A stretch of 64,000 bases of DNA from Methanoregula boonei 6A8 (GTDB lineage Archaea; Halobacteriota; Methanomicrobia; Methanomicrobiales; Methanospirillaceae): contig NC_009712.1 in the NCBI RefSeq assembly GCF_000017625.1, positions 1,240,001 through 1,304,000 of the forward strand. The letters are read 5' to 3'. The notes below the pieces were generated by a model. It was not told where the DNA came from and did no database searches. It saw nothing but the letters and a program-made list of their open reading frames with translations. Numbering within the stretch: position 1 is the first letter of the stretch; every line of letters starts with the position of its first letter. This document shows, piece by piece, positions 8,178 through 17,038 of this stretch. The position numbers were made by a program, and so were the translations under genes.

Positions 8178-8920
8178 GAATAGAGGTACGAAGTGATGTG
8201 GCCTTCCTTTCTGGTGCCGACAACTCCCCCGATAAGGAGCAGGGCGGTATGCTCGATCCCGGCTGCACGTGCCTTTGCCGCAATATCGGCAACATTGCCC
8301 CGGACAATCTTCTGGTCAGGCCACGAGGCATGGTACACCACCGCAGCCGGGGTTTCCTGAGGGCAGGTGAGTTTTGCCGTGATCTCTTCAAGTTTTTCCG
8401 TGCCAAGGAAAACCACCAGGGTAGTGTTGAGGAGCGAGAATTCAGCAAGCTGATCTTTTTCCAGGGTCTTACCCGCCGGCCGGGTCACGATCACTGATTC
8501 GGAAACGCCCCGGAGGGTGAGCTGGGTCTTAAGTGCTGCTGCAGCGGCAAAGAGTGAGGAGACGCCGGGCACAACCTCCGTTGCCACGCCCCGGGCCTCA
8601 AGGATCTCCATCTGCTCGACAATTGCCCCATAGAGAGCGGGATCGCCCGAATGGAGGCGCACGACCTTTTTCCCGGCCTTTGCATTCTTTTCCAGTGCAT
8701 CGACCATATCATCGAGGTGCATGCCCCAGCTGTCCTGTTTTACGGCAGCTCCCGATTGCTCCACAAGAACAGGGTTCACAAGCGATCCTGCGTAGATCAG
8801 GACATCTGCGGTGTTGACCAGTTCCTGTCCCTTGACCGTAATAAGACCGGGATCCCCGGGTCCGGCACCGACAAACCAGACCTTTGCCCCGGTATCCCGG
8901 GATTTTTTTGCCATGGTCAT
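8174..8920 (-). CDS. cbiF: Cobalt-precorrin-4 (C11)-methyltransferase CbiF
   Basis: 248 residues. VWFVGAGPGDPGLITVKG at the N-terminus, YAGSLVNP, VRLHSGDPALYGAI and VPGVSSLFAAAA are the CobM/CbiF signatures. It methylates C11 of cobalt-precorrin-4. GAGG precedes the ATG at 8920 with nine-base spacing; a second ATG two codons on is less likely. The gene follows cbiL by 2 bases and overlaps cbiG by ATGA. Fold and motifs separate it clearly from SUMT, also in this window. Confidence 0.93.
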   Translation of the reverse strand: MTMAKKSRDTGAKVWFVGAGPGDPGLITVKGQELVNTADVLIYAGSLVNPVLVEQSGAAVKQDSWGMHLDDMVDALEKNAKAGKKVVRLHSGDPALYGAIVEQMEILEARGVATEVVPGVSSLFAAAAALKTQLTLRGVSESVIVTRPAGKTLEKDQLAEFSLLNTTLVVFLGTEKLEEITAKLTCPQETPAAVVYHASWPDQKIVRGNVADIAAKARAAGIEHTALLLIGGVVGTRKEGHITSYLYS

Positions 8921-8922
8921 AG

Positions 8923-9528
8923 TCAGCGCCTCGCGTACAGAACGCTCATGTAATCGGTCTTCTCCGGGATCTTGTCATCCCGGTACACTTTCATATCAGG
9001 AAAGAACATCCGCTCAACGAGAACAAATTCGCGGTATCCCTCTTTTTTGAGGCCGGCAATAATCTTTTGCGGGTGCCGGGCCTTAAGCCGGATCAGGGCC
9101 GAGGGTTCTGCGCCATCTGAAACCACAAAACCGCCATTGAGCGGGACGTCAGCTGCTGCAGCAAAGGCCGTGATTGCACTGATGCCGGGCTCGGTCCGGC
9201 AGGAAATACCCGGGTGATGTTTTTCAAGAATGGAGCAGAGACGCGAGAACGTGGAAAAGAAGTTCGGGTCGCCAAGGATCCCGAAAACCGCAAGGCCCGT
9301 TTCTGCAACAGGGGCGATCTTTTCTGCATTGGCCTCCAGGCACGCCCGGATCCGGTCCTCATCATCGGTCATGGGAAAGTCAAGCATCACGGACTCGCGG
9401 TACGGGGCAACCAGGTCTGCGGCAATCCGGCCCGGGACAAATACGGTGTCTGCCTCTTTGAGCAGCCGGACGGCACGGAGTGTTAAGAGCTCGGGGTTTC
9501 CCGGGCCAAGGCCAAGTCCTACGAGCAT
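8923..9528 (-). CDS. cbiL: Cobalt-precorrin-2 (C20)-methyltransferase CbiL
   Basis: 201 residues, shorter than most bacterial CbiL but normal for methanogens. Motifs: VGLGLGPGNPELLTLRA, FGILGDPNFFSTFSRL and the TEPGISAITAFAAAADVPL stretch. It adds the C20 methyl, the first methylation specific to the corrin branch after cobalt insertion. It overlaps the 3' end of cbiT by 10 bases and is followed after 2 bases by cbiF. Substrate (cobalt-bound versus metal-free precorrin-2) follows from the anaerobic context, not from the sequence itself. Confidence 0.9.
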   Translation of the reverse strand: MLVGLGLGPGNPELLTLRAVRLLKEADTVFVPGRIAADLVAPYRESVMLDFPMTDDEDRIRACLEANAEKIAPVAETGLAVFGILGDPNFFSTFSRLCSILEKHHPGISCRTEPGISAITAFAAAADVPLNGGFVVSDGAEPSALIRLKARHPQKIIAGLKKEGYREFVLVERMFFPDMKVYRDDKIPEKTDYMSVLYARR

Positions 9529-10061
9529 GCGGCACCAGCCCCGACAATGATATACACCGGATCGATCGGTTTGAACATGAAACTCTTGCCGAGTGCACAG
9601 GAGCGGGACACCTGGACGTTTACCGCCTCGCGGAAGATCCCCAGCGCCTGCATCGTGGCAGTAACGGTTGCAAGGGTGGAGACTAAAACGGCATTGACCA
9701 CGATCACCCGGCGGACTCTCTTTGCAATCAGCGGCAGGAACGTTTCGATCTGCTGCGAACCCCCGACAAATGCGCAGTCAAAAAGGGGAGCAGATGCCAG
9801 GAAATCTGCCGCTTCCCCGCAGAAGAATTCGATATTGGCTGCACCGGCCTCCTGTGCTGCTTTTTGTGCATACGCAATTGCCTCCGGACGCCGGTCAATG
9901 GCGTACACTTTCTTTGCCCGCAAAGCAGCCGCAATTGCCACCTTGCCGGTCCCGCACCCGAGATCAAGAACTGTATCACTCGAGGTAATGTTCATCTTAA
10001 ATAACGAGACTGCAAGGATCTCGTCCTGGGTCGGACCGCCGGCAGGCGCTGCATTGGCCAT
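9519..10061 (-). CDS. cbiT: Cobalt-precorrin-6B (C15)-methyltransferase, decarboxylating, CbiT
   Basis: 180 residues. Class I SAM methyltransferase with motif I VLDLGCGTGKVAIAAAL and GPTQDEILAVSLFKM at the N-terminus, as in archaeal CbiT. It methylates C15 and decarboxylates the C12 side chain. First gene of the cbi operon. The ATG at 10061 (GTG at 10067 is an alternative) lies about 30 bases downstream of a TATA-like element near 10092, so the transcript may be leaderless or nearly so. Confidence 0.9.
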   Translation of the reverse strand: MANAAPAGGPTQDEILAVSLFKMNITSSDTVLDLGCGTGKVAIAAALRAKKVYAIDRRPEAIAYAQKAAQEAGAANIEFFCGEAADFLASAPLFDCAFVGGSQQIETFLPLIAKRVRRVIVVNAVLVSTLATVTATMQALGIFREAVNVQVSRSCALGKSFMFKPIDPVYIIVGAGAACS

Positions 10062-10082
10062 CTTCACAATTTAGGTTACGGT

Positions 10083-10098
10083 AAGGTATTAAATTCTT
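10083..10098 (-). promoter_or_regulatory. TATA-like promoter of the cbi operon
   Basis: On the minus strand the A/T-rich sequence AAGAATTTAATACC lies with its centre near 10092. Archaeal TATA boxes sit about 26 bases before the start site, which would put transcription start at about 10061-10068, right at the cbiT start codon. Seen: the A/T box and spacing. Inferred: promoter use. No cobalamin riboswitch-like fold was noticed. Confidence 0.4.
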
Positions 10099-10263
10099 GT
10101 TTACGTTCAAAAGAAAAGCATGGCCGAAAAATTCAGCCCGGCTCGTTAACAGGTCCTGACAGTATGGTGTGCGGAGCCCTTATCGCAGAACCGTTCCCTG
10201 CCGAGAGGTATATATGGCGCTCCTGCAACATTACCTGTAGGGATATTCCCGGGAGCGGATCCA

Positions 10264-11364
10264 GTGAACGAGACTTCTTCGCCTGGCACCCTGTACAATG
10301 CCCCGGACCGGCTCAAGCTGATTGTCCTTGCCATCCTTGTCCTTGTTGGCGTGTTTCTTGAGGGCATTGTCCATTATCTGTACCACATCTCGGCCGTGTA
10401 CACGCAGTTCTACTACCTCATAGTGGTCGTAGTCTGCCTGTGGTACGGCCGGGCCGCTATTGCGATTGCACTCTTCTTTGGGGCTCTCCAGATTGCAGTA
10501 AGCTGGCTGCTTGCGCCGGACTCCCTGCCGTACGAGGCCATTATCCGGGCGCTGATGCTCCTTCTTGTGGCGATCGTGATCTGGAAGATCGTGGAGGAGA
10601 TGACGGGATATTACAACCGGCTCCTTATCCAGAATGCAGAGCTTAAGGATCTCAATGCCCGGCTGGACGCATCCCGTGAAGCATTCCTTACCGCAAACAA
10701 GAAACTCAATCTTCTTTCCGGCATTACCCGGCACGACATAAGGAACCAGCTGACCGCACTCCTTGCATATATCGAACTCTCCCGGATGATCCAACAGGAT
10801 CCCGAGATGACCGCTACCATTGACAAGGAAGAGCTCGTGGCAAACAACATCCTGCGCCAGATCGAGTTTACGAAGGACTACGAAGATATCGGTGTAAAAA
10901 CGCCTACATGGAACAACGTGGCAGAGGAGATGAGAATCCTTTTGCCGCAGCTCAAATCTGCCGGAATCGCCCTTGAGATCTCCACTGGCGATCTCGAAAT
11001 TTATGCTGACCCCCTGCTCGAAAAGGTTTTTGAGAATCTGGTGGACAATTCCCTCCGTCATGGGGAGCATGTCCGGCACATTACCGTGTCATACCGGAAA
11101 AATCCTGACGGTCTGGCGCTTATCTACCGCGATGACGGAGTGGGTGTGGCAGCCGCAGAAAAAGAGAAGATCTTTGATCGTGGTTTTGGGAAGAACACCG
11201 GCCTTGGACTCTTTATCTCCCGTGAGATCCTTTCAATTACCGGCCTTTCCATCAGTGAGTGCGGGACACCCGGGACCGGGGTGCAGTTTGAGATCGGGGT
11301 ACCGGAAGGGAGATACCGGTTTATCGGGAGCACGGAATCAGTGAATGATGGACAGGGACGCTGA
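10264..11364 (+). CDS. Membrane sensor histidine kinase
   Basis: 366 residues starting at GTG, with GGGAG about 10 bases upstream and a TATA-like box at 10207-10216. Four hydrophobic helices occupy roughly residues 20-115 with short loops, so it senses within or near the membrane. A coiled coil leads to the phospho-acceptor region (SGITRHDIRNQLTALLAYIEL, His of HDIRNQ) and an ATPase domain with N-box VFENLVDNSLRHGE, G1 box YRDDGVGV and G2 box GLGLFIS. The same kinase core recurs in three other proteins of the window. No receiver domain and no adjacent regulator, so its output partner is unknown. Confidence 0.88.
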   Translation: MNETSSPGTLYNAPDRLKLIVLAILVLVGVFLEGIVHYLYHISAVYTQFYYLIVVVVCLWYGRAAIAIALFFGALQIAVSWLLAPDSLPYEAIIRALMLLLVAIVIWKIVEEMTGYYNRLLIQNAELKDLNARLDASREAFLTANKKLNLLSGITRHDIRNQLTALLAYIELSRMIQQDPEMTATIDKEELVANNILRQIEFTKDYEDIGVKTPTWNNVAEEMRILLPQLKSAGIALEISTGDLEIYADPLLEKVFENLVDNSLRHGEHVRHITVSYRKNPDGLALIYRDDGVGVAAAEKEKIFDRGFGKNTGLGLFISREILSITGLSISECGTPGTGVQFEIGVPEGRYRFIGSTESVNDGQGR

Positions 11365-11447
11365 ACCTGTCATTTCCCGGCATACGGGATTACCCGGTGG
11401 CCTTCCCTGTTATCTCGAACATAACAGGGAAAAAAAGAATCCGGGTG

Positions 11448-11915
11448 TTAACCCTCTTTTTGTTTTTCCGGTGCTGGAGATTCTTCTTTTTTCGGCGGGT
11501 ATCTGATCGACACATCGGCCTTTTTTATCAGGTAGTACGCGGCAGCAAGCCCGACTATGATAATTCCAATGCCAACGAGCTCCCCGGAATCGGAGGGTAT
11601 CGATGTTGGGTCGAGCAGGATTACTTTTCGGGCGATTGCGATGATCGCAAGGAGCACAACCACTTCCACGTGGATCACATTTTCGACAATGTATGCCTTC
11701 ATTGTGTCCAGCAGCTCGACCGTGATGAGCACGAGTAAAAATGAGCCGAGCACGGCCACGATCTCCTTGTTGTCCAGCAGGCTTATTCCCGGATTGAAAA
11801 GGTCACCGATAAACGTCCAGATCAGCTCGGCTATTGCGCAGACCAGCACTGCACCAAGCAAAATGATGAGGATCGTATACACGATCCGCTCGAATTTGTT
11901 GATCTCTTCAATCAT
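11448..11915 (-). CDS. PsiE-like phosphate-starvation-inducible membrane protein
   Basis: 155 residues. Four hydrophobic helices with the PsiE pattern: FERIVYTILIILLGAVLVCAI, an acidic helix LVLITVELLDTMKAY, then VIHVEVVVLLAIIAIARKVILLD and a last helix GIGIIIVGLAAAYYLI. The C-terminal tail is Lys/Glu/Pro-rich. PsiE proteins are poorly understood integral membrane proteins. The ATG overlaps the cobA stop as TGATG, so it is probably translated with the tetrapyrrole genes. In related operons hemD often sits near cobA; here this gene takes that position. Role in tetrapyrrole metabolism is not implied by the family. Confidence 0.75.
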   Translation of the reverse strand: MIEEINKFERIVYTILIILLGAVLVCAIAELIWTFIGDLFNPGISLLDNKEIVAVLGSFLLVLITVELLDTMKAYIVENVIHVEVVVLLAIIAIARKVILLDPTSIPSDSGELVGIGIIIVGLAAAYYLIKKADVSIRYPPKKEESPAPEKQKEG

Positions 11916-12679
11916 CAGAGGTCCCCTCCCGGGGGGATCAGGTCCGGCTGTGCAGGATTGTAGAGCCGGACAACATCGCCAATCACAATCACGGCTGGGG
12001 GTTTTATCCCGGCCGTTGTTGCCAGGTCCCCGATACCGGCAAGCGGGCCGGTGGTGACCCTGCGGTCCCGCCTCAGGCCGCGTTCAATGATCGCAACAGG
12101 GGTGTCCGGGCTCTTGCCATTTGTAAGCAGGGCTTTTGCAATGTTTGGCAGGTTTGCCACCCCCATCAGGATCACAATCGTGCCCCGGCTCTGCGCAAGC
12201 AGTTTCCAGTCAAGGGCCGGTGCCGGCTTGGCAGGATCCTCATGGCCAGTGAGGATAGTCACCTGCGAGGCGTACTTCCGGTGCGTGACCGGGATCCCTA
12301 CCGAGGCCGGGACAGCAAGGGCGCTTGAGATCCCCGGCACCATCTCAACCGGGATACCGGCGGCCCGGACGGTTTCGAGCTCTTCGCCGCCCCGCCCGAA
12401 GAGGAACGGATCCCCTCCTTTCAGGCGAACCACTACACGACCCTGTTTTGCCCGGTCCACCATCATGTTTTCGATCTCGCGCTGTTCGAGAGTGTGATGG
12501 CTGCCGTACTTTCCGCAATCGATCTTTTCTGCCTTTTCCGGGAGTGCCGAGAGGATCTCCTCCCCGGGCAGCTGGTCATAGAAGATGACATCTGCCGATG
12601 CGATCAGGTCTGCTGCACGCTGCGTTAAAAGCCCCGTGCCGCCCGGGCCGGAGCCCACAAGATAGACTTTTCCGGTCAT
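11915..12679 (-). CDS. cobA: Uroporphyrinogen-III C-methyltransferase (SUMT)
   Basis: 254 residues. VYLVGSGPGGTGLLTQRA, the VRLKGGDPFLFGRGGEE motif and VPGISSALAVPASVGIPVTHR are the classical SUMT signatures. It methylates uroporphyrinogen III at C2 and C7 to give precorrin-2, the branch point to siroheme and to cobalamin or F430. Stand-alone CobA form, without CysG oxidase or HemD domains. It starts with an ATGA overlap with hemC and ends in TGATG with the psiE-like gene. Its product feeds both the linked sirC gene and the cbi operon a kilobase away. Confidence 0.95.
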   Translation of the reverse strand: MTGKVYLVGSGPGGTGLLTQRAADLIASADVIFYDQLPGEEILSALPEKAEKIDCGKYGSHHTLEQREIENMMVDRAKQGRVVVRLKGGDPFLFGRGGEELETVRAAGIPVEMVPGISSALAVPASVGIPVTHRKYASQVTILTGHEDPAKPAPALDWKLLAQSRGTIVILMGVANLPNIAKALLTNGKSPDTPVAIIERGLRRDRRVTTGPLAGIGDLATTAGIKPPAVIVIGDVVRLYNPAQPDLIPPGGDL

Positions 12680-13560
12680 AACGAGATCCCGAGTGTGTGG
12701 TATGCTTCCTCAATCAGGGCGCCCGCCCGTTCCCGCAGGGCATTGCCCTCTGCCCGGGCTTCTTCAAGTGTCCCGATCTTCTTTTCGATACGTTCTGCCC
12801 GTGTGCCGTCAAGGGAGAGGACTTCGGCAATCAGGCTGCCGTCCTTGCAGTAGATGCCCATGGGGGTAAAGCAGCCCGCTCCCACCTGCTCCATCACGGC
12901 CCGCTCTATGGCAACGTCTTTTCGTGTTGCCGGGTGATCGAGGCTCGAGAGCACTTCCATGATCGAGGGGTCGGCCCGGCTCACCACCGCGATCGTTCCC
13001 TGGTTAGGGGAGGGGACAAACTTCTCCGGGGGAAGCCGTTCGCCCGGGATCCGGATCCCAAGGCGCGAGAGCCCGGCCTCAGCAAGCACTACGGCATTGT
13101 ACTGGCCTTCGCTCATCTTTCGTATCCGTGTGTCCACGTTCCCCCGGAGATCGCGGATATCAAGACCCGGGTCATGGCGGAGGAGCTGGGCCCTGCGCCG
13201 GGTGCTGGACGTACCGACAACTTTTACTGCGGATACCGGGCCGGTGAACGCAAGGTAATCGGCGGGGGAATCGCGTTTGAGGATGGCAGAGGTAAACACG
13301 CCGGAGGGCCGGATCGCGGGGATGTCCTTCATGCTGTGCACGGCGCAGTCGATCTCGTTATTGAGAATCGCATCATCCAGCGCCCGCACAAAAACACCCT
13401 GCTTTCCAATCTCATGGAGGGGAACTCCCGTGACCTCGTCACCCTGCGTGCTGATAATCTTCTGTTCTACTTCGATACCAAGTGCCTCGATCTTCTTTAT
13501 TACGATCGCAGTCTGGGCAAGCGCTAAACGGCTGCCCCGGGTCCCTATCCTTACAGGCAT
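12676..13560 (-). CDS. hemC: Porphobilinogen deaminase (hydroxymethylbilane synthase)
   Basis: 294 residues. [14 protein letters not shown] at the N-terminus, [16 protein letters not shown] (substrate-binding arginines), [10 protein letters not shown] and the C-terminal GAGCFTPMG, whose Cys carries the dipyrromethane cofactor. It polymerises four porphobilinogens into hydroxymethylbilane. The start overlaps the hemL 3' end by 10 bases, and the stop overlaps cobA as ATGA. The next enzyme, HemD, is not recognisable in this window. Confidence 0.95.
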   Translation of the reverse strand: MPVRIGTRGSRLALAQTAIVIKKIEALGIEVEQKIISTQGDEVTGVPLHEIGKQGVFVRALDDAILNNEIDCAVHSMKDIPAIRPSGVFTSAILKRDSPADYLAFTGPVSAVKVVGTSSTRRRAQLLRHDPGLDIRDLRGNVDTRIRKMSEGQYNAVVLAEAGLSRLGIRIPGERLPPEKFVPSPNQGTIAVVSRADPSIMEVLSSLDHPATRKDVAIERAVMEQVGAGCFTPMGIYCKDGSLIAEVLSLDGTRAERIEKKIGTLEEARAEGNALRERAGALIEEAYHTLGISL

Positions 13561-14792
13561 GCGGTGTAACCCCCGGCAAGAGTGGCAAGATCGTCAGAGG
13601 TATGAGCCGCAGACAGGAAATTGGTCTCGAACTGCGAGGGAGGGAGGAAGATCCCGCGGGCACGCATCTTCTCCCAGAACCGGCCAAAGGCAGCCGTATC
13701 GCATTCTTTTACCTCAGTATAGTTTTTCGGGGCGCTGTCCCGGAAGAAGTACTTGAACATCGAACCGATCCGGACAAACGACCCTCCGGCCCCGCCACCG
13801 ATTGAATCCCCAATGGCCCGGGCCTTCTCCGCGAGATCGGGATAGATCCCGGGGTGGTCGTGGAGCCAGCGGATGGTAGCAATCCCGGCGGCAAGAGAGA
13901 GGGGATTACCCGAGAAGGTGCCGGCCTGGTACACCGGGCCCTGCGGCGCCACAAGGGACATGATCTCCTTTCTTCCGCAGAATGCCCCAATGGGAAGGCC
14001 GCCTCCGATGATCTTCCCAAGCGTGGTAAGATCGGGTTTCACGCCAAACATCCTCTGTGCCCCGCCAATGCCGAGGCGATAGCCGGTGATCACTTCATCG
14101 AAAATGAGAAGCACGCCGTACGCGCTCGTGATCTCCCGGATCTCCCGGAGATAATGGTCTTCGGGCAGCACCGGCCCTATGTTCCCGAGCACAGGTTCGA
14201 TGATAAGCGCGGCAATGTCATGGTGCGAGGCTAGCATTGCTTCGAGTGCCTCGGCATCGTTGTAAGGCAATTGCCGGGTGTGGGCTACGAGTGCCGGAAG
14301 AACGCCGGCGGAATCCGGGACGCCCATCGTTGTTGCACCCGAACCGGCTTTTACCAGCACCGCATCGTGGGCGCCATGGAAGCCCCCTTCGATCTTGATG
14401 ATATCGGATTTTCCCGTGAACCCCCGGGCAAGCCGGATCGCAGCCATAGTGGCCTCAGATCCGCTCGACACAAACCGGGCCATCTCCATGCCCGGGTGAT
14501 CGCCGGTTATGAGCCGGGCAAACTCCGGCTCGTATGGTGTGGGCGTGCCGTAGAGCCAGCCCTTTTCCAGCTGTGCGGCGATTGCCTTTTTGATCTCCGG
14601 GTGCGCATGTCCGAGAAGCAGGGGACCATATGCCATGCAGCAGTCGATCAGATCTTCGCCATCAACGGTAGTGATATGGGCACCTTGTGCATGAGCCGTG
14701 TAGAAGGGATAGGGTTTGATTGCCCGGACCGGGCTTGATACCCCGCCGGGCATCAGTTCCTTTGCCTGCGAGAAGAGTTCCTCGCTCTTCAT
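13551..14792 (-). CDS. hemL: Glutamate-1-semialdehyde 2,1-aminomutase
   Basis: 413 residues from the ATG at 14792. PLP-dependent class III aminotransferase fold: [17 protein letters not shown] at the N-terminus, [35 protein letters not shown] and the PLP-lysine region [18 protein letters not shown]. It converts glutamate-1-semialdehyde to 5-aminolevulinate. The start at 14792 forms an ATGA overlap with the hemB stop and has GGGTGG upstream, so it is preferred to the ATG three codons earlier. Operon order hemB-hemL-hemC-cobA matches substrate flow loosely. Confidence 0.95.
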   Translation of the reverse strand: MKSEELFSQAKELMPGGVSSPVRAIKPYPFYTAHAQGAHITTVDGEDLIDCCMAYGPLLLGHAHPEIKKAIAAQLEKGWLYGTPTPYEPEFARLITGDHPGMEMARFVSSGSEATMAAIRLARGFTGKSDIIKIEGGFHGAHDAVLVKAGSGATTMGVPDSAGVLPALVAHTRQLPYNDAEALEAMLASHHDIAALIIEPVLGNIGPVLPEDHYLREIREITSAYGVLLIFDEVITGYRLGIGGAQRMFGVKPDLTTLGKIIGGGLPIGAFCGRKEIMSLVAPQGPVYQAGTFSGNPLSLAAGIATIRWLHDHPGIYPDLAEKARAIGDSIGGGAGGSFVRIGSMFKYFFRDSAPKNYTEVKECDTAAFGRFWEKMRARGIFLPPSQFETNFLSAAHTSDDLATLAGGYTACL

Positions 14793-15766
14793 GAGAGCCA
14801 CCCGCAGACATCGTACGCAAAATAGGTGATGATGAGGTCGGCCCCGGCCCTCTTGATGCAGGTCAGTGTCTCAAGCACGGTCTCCTTCTCTTTTATCCAG
14901 CCGCGTTCCGCTGCCGCTTTTATCATGGAATACTCCCCGCTTACCTGGTACGCGGCAACCGGGAGGCCGAGCGTTGCCACATCTGCGAGCACATCCAGGT
15001 ACGGGCCGGCCGGTTTGACCATCAGGATATCGGCGCCCTCATCGGCATCGAGCTGTGATTCAAGAAATGCCTCGCGGCCATTGGCCGGGTTCATCTGGTA
15101 GGTGGTACGGTCGCCAAACGAGAACCCGGATTCCGCTGCCTCGCGGAAGGGGCCGTACAGGGCGGAGGAAAATTTTGTGGAATACGAGAGGATCAGGACT
15201 TCTTCGTACCCTGCCGTGTCAAGGGCCGCCCGAATGGATCCTACCATCCCGTCAAGCATGCAGGACGGGGCCACGATATCGGCACCGGCCTCGGCATGGC
15301 TTGTGGCAATTTTATTCATAAGCAGGAGCGACTCATCATTAAGGAGATCCGGCCCGCTGCACCGGCTGTCCCCCACGATCCCGCAGTGCCCGTGGCTTGT
15401 GTATTCGCAGGCGCAGACATCGGTGATCACGAGCATGTCGGGGCAGGCTGCCTTGATATTTCGTACTGCCTGCTGCACAACCCCCTGCGGGTCGTATGCA
15501 GCGGTTGCACCCTCATCCTTGTGCGCCGGGATCCCAAACAGGAGAACCGCCCGGATACCCCGGTCCCGGAATTTCTGTACCACCGCTGCGATCCCGCTGA
15601 CCGGGTACCGGAACTGCCCGGGCATCGAGCTGATGGGCACCGGGGCAGACGCTGTTTCATCAACAAAGAGCGGGGCGACAAGATCGTTTTTGCTTATGGT
15701 CGTCTCGCACAACAGGGGCTGGATCGTGCGGGACCGGACCCGCCGCATTCGTCTCGTTGGGAACAT
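14789..15766 (-). CDS. hemB: Porphobilinogen synthase (ALA dehydratase)
   Basis: 325 residues from the ATG at 15766, giving the usual archaeal start MFPTRRMRR. Metal-site cysteines appear in [16 protein letters not shown], and the two Schiff-base lysines in [16 protein letters not shown] and [12 protein letters not shown]. It condenses two 5-aminolevulinates to porphobilinogen. The three cysteines indicate a zinc-type enzyme. A longer frame to 15811 adds 15 unconserved residues. First gene of the hemB-L-C-cobA transcript; its start region lies back-to-back with a lipoprotein gene on the plus strand. Confidence 0.95.
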   Translation of the reverse strand: MFPTRRMRRVRSRTIQPLLCETTISKNDLVAPLFVDETASAPVPISSMPGQFRYPVSGIAAVVQKFRDRGIRAVLLFGIPAHKDEGATAAYDPQGVVQQAVRNIKAACPDMLVITDVCACEYTSHGHCGIVGDSRCSGPDLLNDESLLLMNKIATSHAEAGADIVAPSCMLDGMVGSIRAALDTAGYEEVLILSYSTKFSSALYGPFREAAESGFSFGDRTTYQMNPANGREAFLESQLDADEGADILMVKPAGPYLDVLADVATLGLPVAAYQVSGEYSMIKAAAERGWIKEKETVLETLTCIKRAGADLIITYFAYDVCGWLS

Positions 15767-15889
15767 TCGCACCACAGACCTTTGACGCTTGATAACAGAT
15801 TGCTGATGCATGGTATTTATGGTTATATTATCCGGGTACCGCCGGCCCGGCCGGTAACCTATATCCCGTTTACCGTTTCACCTGTCCTT

Positions 15890-16555
15890 ATGCAGTATAT
15901 GCCGCGATATATCGCCCCGGTATTTCTTGTGATGACGTTCATTGTGCTTCTCTGTGCCGGCTGTACCTCCCCTTCCGGCATCCCATCGGGTACTCCGGCA
16001 GCCACCCCTTCCCCGGCAGGGAATCTCTCGCTAGCCCCGCTGGCCCTCAACCCGGCCGATCTTCCTGCCGGTTTTGTGCAGCAGTCCGGCCGGTACAAAT
16101 CCCCGGATGAAGTCAGCGCTGCCGCAAAATACCTGGGCTGGCAGCAGGGCTACGTTGCAAATTTTACCTCTGCCGGAAACGTTTCCTCAGGCACAACTAC
16201 GATCACGCAGACGATTACACAATACAATACCACCAACATGACCGAACTTGTCGGGATTGTGAGTGCTAACGAAGAGCAGCATACCGGGCTTGGATTTATT
16301 GCCCTTGATCCACCGTCCGGTATTCCCGGCGCCCGCGCCATCAATGCCATCGTGGTAAATATTTCCGGCAGTTCCTCATCTGTAGGTGGGGGGATCCTTC
16401 CCGTAGCACAGGCTACATCAGCGCCGGTTACCGGCTATATGGAGGTCATCTTTGGGAAAGGACAGGTCTTTGAAGTGATCCGGATGACCGGCCCTGGTGC
16501 ACAGTACAACACGCTTGCCGCACTGGCACAAACGGCATATGCAAAATCCGGGTGA
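15890..16555 (+). CDS. Secreted lipoprotein, unknown function
   Basis: 221 residues. A signal peptide with hydrophobic core ends in the lipobox LCAGC (about residue 25), followed by a Ser/Thr/Pro/Gly linker (SPSGIPSGTPAATPSPAG), so it is predicted to be lipid-anchored on the outer face of the cell membrane. The remaining about 180 residues have a regular alpha/beta pattern with Asn-Thr-rich turns, no Cys and no motif I can name. A TATA-like ACCTATATCC about 29 bases upstream would give a leaderless transcript from the ATG at 15890 (15899 is an alternative). It is divergent from hemB. Gives no sign of linkage to tetrapyrrole metabolism. Confidence 0.75.
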   Translation: MQYMPRYIAPVFLVMTFIVLLCAGCTSPSGIPSGTPAATPSPAGNLSLAPLALNPADLPAGFVQQSGRYKSPDEVSAAAKYLGWQQGYVANFTSAGNVSSGTTTITQTITQYNTTNMTELVGIVSANEEQHTGLGFIALDPPSGIPGARAINAIVVNISGSSSSVGGGILPVAQATSAPVTGYMEVIFGKGQVFEVIRMTGPGAQYNTLAALAQTAYAKSG

Positions 16556-16744
16556 GCCCTCCCGGGAGTTTGCCGGGCAATCACTTTTTTGGGGTGCGTG
16601 ATGTGCCGGGGGTTCCGGTACAGGAAAAATCCCCTTTTATCCCGGTAAGTGCGGGCCTGATCCGGAGAATCCTTCCTTGCAAAGCCACACGATTGCAGCA
16701 GGTCTGCTCTTTACCCTTGCCGGTGTGGCATTGTGCCCATAGAA

Positions 16745-16782
16745 AAAAAGAGAGGAAGCGAAAAGAAAGAAATCTCAAAAGC
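16745..16782 (-). terminator. T-rich terminator after the small CxxC gene
   Basis: The plus strand is A/G-rich here, so the minus strand reads as pyrimidine with T-runs (TTTCTTTCTTTT and later T7). It begins right after the minus-strand stop at 16783. Such T-rich runs terminate archaeal transcription. Confidence 0.4.
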
Positions 16783-16944
16783 TTACTCAGCGGTCGGTGA
16801 CCAGACCGGACAACCCTGGCGCCGGATTTTGTAGATTTTTGGTTCTGAAAGCGGTGATGCGCCGGTGTTGTCGCACCGGGGCATGAGCAGTTCTGTACGC
16901 GGAATGAATGCCCCGCAGGTCTCACAGGTGTGCTGGTGATCCAT
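16783..16944 (-). CDS. Small CxxC protein (53 residues)
   Basis: Short ORF: MDHQHTCETCGAFIPRTELL opens it, with a CETCG knuckle, later RCDNTG and RRQGCPVW, giving four cysteines (Cys-x2-Cys, then two single Cys). This could bind one zinc as a small ribbon. An A/T-rich promoter-like region (with AATAAATAC) lies 20-50 bases upstream, and a T-rich terminator follows the stop. It sits alone between hemA and the lipoprotein gene. No family recognised. Support is from the cysteine pattern, its own promoter and terminator, and codon use like the host. Confidence 0.5.
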   Translation of the reverse strand: MDHQHTCETCGAFIPRTELLMPRCDNTGASPLSEPKIYKIRRQGCPVWSPTAE

Positions 16945-17038
16945 AGTTGTTCAATAGTACTTTATCAAAAAATGACGTATTTATTCATTCCTATTAACTT
17001 TTGAGAAACAGCAAGCAATCATGTTCTTCCCCCGCCAG

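Noticed and set aside
10068-10263. Possible cobalamin riboswitch upstream of cbiT
   Set aside because: No conserved B12-box-like sequence and too little leader before cbiT.
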